From Euclidia mi (Eukaryota > Arthropoda > Insecta > Lepidoptera > Erebidae): DNA of 64,000 nt. Made by a program: the position numbers and the translations under genes. This document shows, in pieces, positions 56,475-64,000 of the stretch (position 1 is its first letter; every line of letters starts with the position of its first letter). The DNA lies in contig OX123192.2 in assembly GCA_944739405.2 (NCBI GenBank), positions 48,474,486 through 48,538,485 of the forward strand. Direction: 5' to 3'. The notes beneath the pieces are model-generated. The model ran no database searches. It saw nothing but the letters and a program-made list of their open reading frames with translations, and was not told the DNA's origin.

Positions 56475-57750
56475 TTTACAATGACAAATAGTGCTTCTTT
56501 AGTGCATTTTTAAATATTTTCAATGATTTAGCTTGCCTAATTTCGACCGGCAGCGCATTGCACAGACGGACAGCTTGAACAGCAAAGGATTTATCGTAGT
56601 AGTTTGTGGTATGTGCTGGCATCTGCAGTCTCAGATCCACCGACGACCTCAAGGTCTTTAAATGTGTGTCATGAAGGAACTAAAACGTTCTTTGAGATAC
56701 GTGGGGGATTGAACAACACATTGTACAGTAACATAAGGATATGAGTATTCCAGCAAAGTCGAATTGGGAGCCACTTGAGCCACGATCGAAATTCAGATAT
56801 ATGATCATATTTGCGTAAGCCAAAAATAAATCTAATACAGAAGTTTTGGAGACGCTCAAGTTTATCAAGTTGGTCCTCATTAAGATCAAGATAGCTGACA
56901 TCGGCATAATCGAGTATTGGGAGGAGCAAGGATTGTGCAAGCGCAATCTTGGTGGTGGTGGGAAGAAAGTTCCGCAGCCTACGTAACCATCCAGCTGAAG
57001 CAAACAGTTTACGGCTGGTCTCCTGTATTTGACTTCTCCATGAAAAAGTTTTATCCAGATAAATGCCAAGGTTTTTGACGTTATCTAAGATCGGTATGAT
57101 GTTACCATCGAACTGAATCTGAGGCAGTTGTGATCCATTGATCTTGGATATCATCCTGGAACTGCCAATTAGAATGACCTGTGTTTTTGACGGATTTACC
57201 TTCAGACCATAATTTTTGCTCCACGTACAGATATGCGCCAAATCTGTGTTAATATTAGAAAACGCCGTTGAAATTGACTCTAGTGGTGCCTGTGAATATA
57301 TCTGCAAATCACCTGCATAAAGGTGGTAGGACGAAAAAAACTGTTTGGAGATAGAATTAATAAAAATTGCGAAAAGTAACGGAGATAGCACGCCACCCTG
57401 CGGTACCCCGACAGTTGTATTACACCACGAAGAGTATGACCCATCAACACGTATACGCTGTCGGCGTCCAAACAGGTAACTATGAAACCAGTCAATTACC
57501 GTTGGAGATATGTTAATAGAGCGGAGTATGGTAAGCAGGATGTGGAAATCCACGGTACTAAATGCGTTGCTAAAATCAAGCAAGGACAACAGCGTGAGTT
57601 TTCCACCATCCATGCCCAGCCTTATCTCATCAGTGATATGAACCAGTGCTGTGGTAGTACTATGACCAGGACGAATACCGGATTAGAAAGGATTCAGGAG
57701 AGCATTCTTGGAAAGGAAAGTACAGAGTTGCGTATGCACAAGATGCTCAA
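56475..57750 (-). pseudogene. LINE reverse transcriptase with YAGD in place of YADD
   Basis: N-terminal end QLCTFLSKNALLNPF, then a TAA (57683-57685) where Gln is usual, followed by SGIRPGHSTTTALVHI. The frame continues open 57613-56669: LLDFSNAFSTVD (motif A), GVPQGGVLSPLLFAIFIN (motif B), YHLYAGDLQIYSQ (motif C with the first catalytic Asp changed to Gly), and VNPSKTQVILIGSS. The thumb includes NLGIYLDKTFSWRSQI and RLRNFLPTTTKIALAQSLL. A late frameshift leads to the C-terminal CNALPVEIRQAKSLKIFKN, ending near 56478. It has at least three independent inactivating changes. Confidence 0.87.
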
Positions 57751-57760
57751 GGACTTTGGA

Positions 57761-58859
57761 AAGGAATGGAAGTATATATATTATAGTACTTATGGTTCAT
57801 TTTCTTTTGTTATTGGTGCTGTAATTTCAATGTTTAGCTGCAATATCTAAATATCTATTTCAATCCTTTAATAATGTGAGGAGTAGAGGTATGTTCTTTG
57901 TAGGATCTTCTCTCTTGATCTTTGAGGTATACTAACTAACGATCCAAGTTTTTCGCTTGCAAGTAGGTGCGGCAACTGTGTTCTAGTCTAATGTGTCTTC
58001 AAAATATTTAGTCTTCATTTAGTCTTATATAATTTATTTCTTGACTGCCTGACCTCCACGATTTAAATGGATGGCAGTATTTTTTTGGTTAAGGCTAATG
58101 CCAGGATATTTAAAGGAACTGATTCCTTGTTCCATTTTTATACATAACTAAAATCACATTATTCTCCCTTGATTGTGGATTAAACAATATGCTACTGTCG
58201 CAAATATCATCCAGATAATAAAATAATAGACTAAATTGTATGTACCTAGGTACTTACCTTAATTTCAATAAACAGGTTTAAATATCTGATATAGATATGT
58301 CTAAATAACAGGGTAGACTGTCGAAATATCTCACACACCATAATACTCATATCTTCTCCTGTATCTGGCGAATAAATATTGCTAACGAGCTAGCTACAAT
58401 ATAAGTATTATCTACCTTACACCGACCCTACCACAAGAAAATTTTAAACGAAATGTTATGTGGAATATTCGAAATATTTAGTACTAAAGCATGGTACATG
58501 TTTATATGTACACACAAACAAAATGAACCAAGGGCCATGTCGTCGTTTATTTTTCTACAAAAATTAGGTGCCTGTTATTTTTGTTAGAGCAAAGTTTTTG
58601 TTAACTTTTTTGCTATGTGTAATTTAAAAGGATGGCTACGTTATTTTAATTATCTTTACTGAAATAAAAACCTGTTGGTAATGTTGCTTTAGGGAATTGT
58701 TGGGGTAAAAGTGAACCAAAATTTGGGTTAATAAGGGAGTTCGTGATTTTTAAGTAGCAATTGTTCTAAATTTTCGGTGTTGATAAGCGTATTAGAGATT
58801 TTGATGACTGATGGTGTTGTGGTGTAAGTGGTTCGCAATATTTTGTCATAAAATATTAG
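57761..58859. other. Non-coding sequence
   Basis: Nothing recognised. Confidence 0.4.
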
Positions 58860-58910
58860 TATCTATGGGCCCGCTTAGTCAAGGGAGTACTTACCCTCTC
58901 ACAGAATATC
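58860..58910 (+). mobile_element. Family B retroposon 5-prime scrap
   Basis: 'atgggcccgcttagtcaagg' then 'taccctctcacagaa' matches the start of the family at 33490 and 1806 (minus). Confidence 0.6.
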
Positions 58911-59751
58911 TACAACTAATGTTAGAACACAAATTTGTACCTACATTTTACTTTGTTCAGCGAGCACCGAAGGTTTAATGATACTCCTTTCCTTAGTCCC
59001 AATATCTTGCTACACAACGCCATATTTACATACTTTGTGATATTAAGTGAATTACATCCATTTGACCGCCAACCCTATGATAGGTGTCCAGTTAACATGA
59101 ACCTAGCACGGTAGGTGTGGCCTACATTTTGGTTTGCCACTTAGCAACAGACGGAATGTCTTATGATCCAGCAACCAAATTCGAGTTTAATATGGCCACT
59201 CACAATAGTTTAAACTAAGTGATCTTATTTTGCATAAAACGAAGAATATATATTATTTTCTTACCCAATTTCTGTACCCTGGGTATTTGAATTATTTTAC
59301 CTGCAAAGTTTCGACCGCAAAATGTTTAACTCCGGATAAAATCTTTTGTCGCTTTTTCTTTAGAACAGCGAGATACCTTTTACTGTTATATTATTCGAGC
59401 AAAAAAATTGTACGTGGGATGTTTCGATTCGTGTTTTTATTTGACTAAAACTGTAATACACATTGGATAGAATGGCGTAAATAGACACGGCCTGTGTTAT
59501 TTTGTCCGAACAGATTATTTCGGCCTGCAAAGTTTTTGATAATCTCTCAAGGTAAATATGCAGGATGGAGCTAGGATCGTCTTCTATTTTTAAATTTAAG
59601 AGCAATGCCCTTGTGGTATAAGTATACGTCATATTCGACCTTTATCTCGACCTCGACCTCCGTACACGACATGACCTTTGCCTTTTTAACCGACTTCAAA
59701 AAAAAAGGAGGAGTTTCTCAATTCGGCCGGTATATAATATATATTTGGGTG
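58911..59751. other. Non-coding sequence
   Basis: Nothing recognised; ORFs at 59230 and 59360 overlap on opposite strands. Confidence 0.4.
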
Positions 59752-59980
59752 GGTGCATAGGGTTCCCACCAAGAACTTAGGGTCCCAAGCCAACCTCACC
59801 TGCAAGTGGTGCACCTGCCGATCAACGGACGCACGAGGATCTGGCAAACAAAATAATTATCCCGAAAAGCGGCAATAGGCTCGCCACCTATTATGGGGGA
59901 TCAAAATACTGGCAAAAAGTGGGCGTTTAATATGCCTCTGCCTATCCCTTCGGGGAAACAGGCGTGAGTCTATGTATGTA
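59752..59980 (+). mobile_element. SINE family 3 copy
   Basis: Full-length relative of 5394-5625, from 'gcatagggttcccaccaaga' to 'caggcgtgagtctatgtatg'. Confidence 0.9.
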
Positions 59981-61241
59981 TTAATGTATAATATATTTTT
60001 TTCGATATATGTACACCGATTTCTCCGATGGCCGAGTCAATCTATTTATTTAAAACATTAAAGATTTTTTATTAACTGACTTGGTATTACACGGATCTGA
60101 CAACTTTTTACGGTCGCGAGTCTTGGTATTTTTGACAAATATTGTTTTTATGGGATAGTGTCACGGTAATATAATCTAACAGTATTGTAACTCGGCCGTC
60201 TTCGTGAGTTATATACCTACCTACCTCTGTACCATATATCTAATAACATATACTATATATATATATATATATATATAATAACTATAGTTAAACTATTTGT
60301 TAAATATTTTGTGGCGGTAATGAATACGGAGACATTTAAAGTCGAAATTTTAAAACGGTCACGTGTATGGATAGCAACACATCTGCTGTATAAATACAAA
60401 AATGTTAATAAAACGTTGCGAGATGTAATGAAACAATGTTTTACAGAATGTAATGGTAGGTTTTAATATAAATCGCAAACATTAAAACATTGTGTAATGT
60501 ACATATGTACCTATTTAGGTACAGACACAGCTACTATGAAAGTTAAAAGGTTATTTACCTACCTACTTAACGTAATCTACGTTGTGTAGGTACCGATTCA
60601 ACGCCTCATTATAATTGCGAATATGCATTATTTCTTTGATATAAAATACTTGTAAGAAATGAAGATCCACTGTCGACAATTTTGTAGGTAAGTATACCGT
60701 ATAGTTACACAAAGATATTTTGGTTATCGCCATATTTATGGGTAACGCCGTCGGCCCAAATACGTCCACATTTGCCGCTGCGTTTACCGCTGCTGTCGGG
60801 TCGTGGCGTGCACGACGCTCTGCCGCGCTGCCCGCCGCGACGCGCGCCGCTTAGACCGATCTCGTGAACAGGCCCTAATGGGTACTCTGCTCGAGGCGCG
60901 TAGGTATAACTCGAGTTTCGTGCGTTTGTATGGAGTTACAATACTGTTAGATATTATTACCGTGATAGTGTTGACCGTTCGACCGACCCAAATACCGTCT
61001 CTTGAGATCTATAATTTTTAAAGGGCGCCGCACCTTTTGTAGGTCTACCCATAACTAGTTGACAATACAATAATACACTAAAAAGTATTAAATAAAATAA
61101 CTACATTAAAAATTAACCGACATCAAAAACTAAAATGTAAAAAATAATAAAGATTTAATATTAATTAAATACTACCTTTTATATTTTATATGTGCTATTT
61201 ACTAATAGGTTTTAAGTTGGTGCCATCATCAGTCATATCAC
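59981..61241. other. Non-coding sequence with a GC-rich island at 60737-61052
   Basis: The GC-rich stretch 60737-61052 ('cgctgcccgccgcgacgcgc') begins and ends with the short inverted phrase ATGGGTA / TACCCAT. That could mark an element, but the match is too short to be sure. A short TA run is near 60250-60275. Confidence 0.4.
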
Positions 61242-61999
61242 ATCATCAGTAGCTTAGTTTTATTTTTATTCGCTCGTTTTATAATTCCCCTTCCCCTTTC
61301 TATTTTAAGACGTGACTTTCGTGACGTGCGTAGGTATATATATATTATAGAGGTGTAATATTACACCCACATTTCGCTAAGAATGTTTAGGTTCCACGTA
61401 ATAGGAGGCGAGCCTATTGCCGTTACCGTGCGTACCTATAGATATTTTTAAGTTAGTTTTGCAATATGTGCCATGTCTAGCTTTCTGAAATGTTACAAAA
61501 TGGAAGCAAAAACACTACTCGCTGTTTTAACAAAGGCAAGGCTTTGATTTTTCAATCAACTCTCGATATACTATCAGATTCGAAAGGTATGAATCACTTT
61601 CACACACAGACAAATCTGCTAACCCACTCTTGGCCAGCGTGGTGAACCTTACTCTGCTCATAGCACTATAGCCTTATCTTTCTCATAGCCCTAGATAGTT
61701 AATATACAGAGCCGATGATGATGATAATAGTACCATATTTCAGTGAAATCGCTCGCCACTAAACCGCAAAACAGTAATAAATAAAAAGACAACAAATACT
61801 CACTTTCTAATTATTGTTTTTATATTTTTTCATTATCTGACATGTGATTGACAGTTAATGTCAATCGTACAGCGTAGATGTCTGCGAAGAAAAAAAACGT
61901 TCCACTAGAAAACTTTTGGGCTGCGGTTCATAGTAGGCAACACCTTAACTCTACAAATTACATAAGTAAAATAATTAGTAGTAGCAGAGCATTTTGAGA

Positions 62000-62050
62000 A
62001 GGTCTCCGTGACTCTAGGGTTTTCCAAGAACACTAGAGTCACGGAGACCT
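62000..62050. repeat. Perfect 18-bp inverted repeat, 15-nt spacer
   Basis: Arms 62000-62017 and 62033-62050. The counterpart in copy A has two mismatches. Confidence 0.95.
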
Positions 62051-62092
62051 CCGTGGTGTTTAATTTCACCAATAAGGCGAGACATTATTGAA

Positions 62093-62288
62093 TCTATGCT
62101 AATGTTATGAAGCTGTTTATTTGGTTGAACGTCCTAATGTCACGAGCTTCTGGTCCGATTCGAATAATTTTTTGTACTGAAGATCCCATTTCTTGAAGAA
62201 AGATATAGGCTATAGAACATCACGCTTTAAGCCCCGGTTGCGAAACTGTAGCCGTAAATAAGTCGGATGTAACCGCGGGCTCAACTAG
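62093..62288 (+). mobile_element. Short Helitron inside unit B
   Basis: TC at 62093, CTAG at 62285-62288; orthologous to 23090-23294 within the duplicated unit. Confidence 0.85.
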
Positions 62289-62937
62289 TAAATTTATACG
62301 AGCTTAAAGTTGATAAGTCAACGTTGTGAGCCGTACATAAGACAATATCTCCTCGTCATATTCCTAAGGTCATTGTGTGTAGTCTCCCTGGGCTCAAACT
62401 TCAGTGATTGTCCAGTGAGCTAAAACACAATTAAAATTTATTCAGCGAAATATTAAAAATATAATTCTTAATCAAGGAAAGTATATAATTTTTACGTACC
62501 GTAAATGCTCAATTTCAAAAACTTTAATCACAATATATTTAGATGTGGTTAGATAACTAATTAAAGTTATTTCAGACTGTTGATAGAATTCACACTTTTT
62601 ATAATATGAATTTGTGAAACTTAATCAGTTTAATTTAAACTTTCTTCAAAACCAAATATAAGCTTACAAGAAAACAAAGAAAACCACAACTTAAAATTAT
62701 TTTAATTAAAAAATTTTTGCCGCATTACTCTTTGTTAGCGTTAAGCGACAAGAAAAAACATAGAAGCTCATAATCATCTTACAAGTTTATATTCTTAAAC
62801 TGAATAGTCGAGACCACTAGGTACCGGAAATAAAGTCGAAACGTCAGAAAAAATAAGAAAACAATAGCTAACGCAATTGAAAACCCATGATTGCAAAGTT
62901 TAAAAGTAGTTATAATTTTATGGAGTAGAAAATAATC

Positions 62938-63157
62938 TTTATTAGAAAGAAAAGAAAATAAAGAAAATACGTTTATTGTTGCAGTATGAATCAAGTTTAC
63001 AAAAGTTATATAAAATACATATGGTAAATATCTTAAAACTAATTTATATACATATTATAATCTACCTTTATATAATAAAAAAGACTAACTGCAACAAGGC
63101 CCCACTCAGCTTAATGCAGTACAGTGACTTATGCCACTAGACTGCGCTGATTTATTA
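62938..63157 (-). mobile_element. 206-bp insertion specific to copy B, 7-bp TSD
   Basis: tttatta occurs at 62938-62944 and 63151-63157 around an insert that copy A lacks. An A/T-rich tail (read on the minus strand) suggests a truncated LINE 3-prime end. It postdates the duplication. Confidence 0.8.
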
Positions 63158-63892
63158 TATAATATTGTTGCCCTAGTCATCGATTCTTACGATTGTTGAT
63201 TAGACACCCCAGAAATAGAACAATCTTTTGAATAGCTGTATGTTAAGTTTTAGTTTAGTTTTAGTTTACACAGATGCCACCTATTAGAAGACATGACACC
63301 ATCAAAACAGACAAATAACAACCGAACTTTACATCATTAATAATAACGCAGCTACAAATCACTCCGTTTGTATAACCCTTCATAACTACCTATACAAAAC
63401 CTATAATAATATCATTTAGCTACCTACGCAAGTATGATCACGCGATTTTCCAATTATTATATCGCCGGCAAAAATACGCCGAAATTAATCCTTACTGATA
63501 TCGATTTTTTATAAACCCTTGTTGAAGCATCTCTGTCTGATCTCGAGTTTCATCGAAAGCAGTTACAGCGTTCGTGGTACTTACTATGAATATTAACTAC
63601 CCTAAATTAGTGAACTACACATAACAATTTGTAGTCCATCCATCGTTTCCTTGGCCATCCTCTCCCTTTCTGTGACAGAGAAGTATGGAGGCGAAGGACA
63701 TACTGCGCCGACCCCAAATAAATTGGGACCAGGGCAAGACAATGATGATGACATAATAATTTGTAGTAATGTTTGGCAAAAATGAAATTAATACAATTTC
63801 TAGTAACGCGTAAAGAACTATTCGAAAATAAATGTATCGATACTAAGATAAGATAAATCTCTTAGAAACCATAATCACCTTTAATCTTTAAT

Positions 63893-64000
63893 TCCTTCTG
63901 TGTACTAATATGTTTATATAAAAAGTAGATAAATGTGTAAGTTGTATATTATGTAAGTACATCTTATTTGTTGGAAAATAAATTATTATTATTATTATGT
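63893..64000. other. AT-rich window end
   Basis: It ends with 'aaaataaattattattatta', reminiscent of a LINE 3-prime tail, but the window stops here. Confidence 0.35.

Larger units (their letters stand above)
56040..57760 (-). mobile_element. 5-prime-truncated CR1/Jockey-like LINE
   Basis: A minus-strand LINE ending in a TATC-repeat tail (GATA repeats at 56040-56059 on the plus strand). It has a 3-prime UTR with a TA microsatellite (56367-56418) and a reverse-transcriptase ORF from about 57750. It is related to, but a different family from, the LINE at 30290, since the 3-prime ends differ. Confidence 0.85.
61242..63892 (+). repeat. Large duplicated unit, copy B (about 2.65 kb)
   Basis: Direct repeat of 22211-24731. 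The extra length comes mainly from a 206-bp insertion (62945-63150) absent from copy A. The shared end 'cctttaatctttaat' and start 'catcatcagt' mark the limits of similarity. I see no terminal inverted repeats or target duplication. Confidence 0.93.

Overview
The window looks like a piece of a moth or butterfly (Lepidoptera) nuclear genome. It is AT-rich, has almost no host coding sequence, and is packed with transposable-element families whose tails and ends are typical of Lepidoptera: tRNA-derived SINEs, RTE-like and CR1/Jockey-like LINEs, Penelope-like elements, TC...CTAG Helitrons and TIR elements. A 200-N run at 50476-50675 shows it is a draft assembly. All calls come from reading the sequence; no database was searched.

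Host gene: only one convincing host exon is visible, 5672-6721 (+). It is the last exon of a secreted Gly/His-rich structural (cuticle-like) protein with a C-terminal Val-Pro-rich domain. A SINE with a perfect 8-bp target duplication sits about 40 bp upstream of its splice acceptor. I could not find exon 1.

Layout: 1-5250 holds two short Helitrons (3579-3785, 4007-4222), a poly-A retroposon and a young SINE tail. 9110-9657 is a long-TIR element, followed by a LINE scrap carrying a perfect 62-bp palindrome. 10832-12589 is a very young Penelope-like element (PLE) with an uninterrupted RT plus GIY-YIG ORF between 143-bp inverted arms. 18286-19301 is a Helitron/SINE nest. 22211-24731 and 61242-63892 are two copies of a 2.5-2.6 kb non-coding unit. 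30290-31900, 36611-37640, 49700-50850 and 56040-57760 are broken LINEs. 37650-39247 is a TIR element with TTTA duplications. 40906-45171 is a nest: a decayed PLE with a hammerhead-ribozyme-like motif, split by a GC-rich structured retroposon and abutted by a 2.07-kb Helitron with a ruined helicase Walker A. Two more copies of the GC-rich retroposon lie at 46567-47135 and 52913-53527.

How the parts relate: the SINE 3-prime tails copy the last codons, stop and tail of the RTE-like LINE ORF at 36633, so that LINE family is the likely source of their retrotransposition machinery. The least explained pattern is a scatter of perfect short fold-back repeats (10-33 bp arms, 0-15 nt spacers). One of them interrupts a recognisable LINE reading frame and so must have arisen in place.
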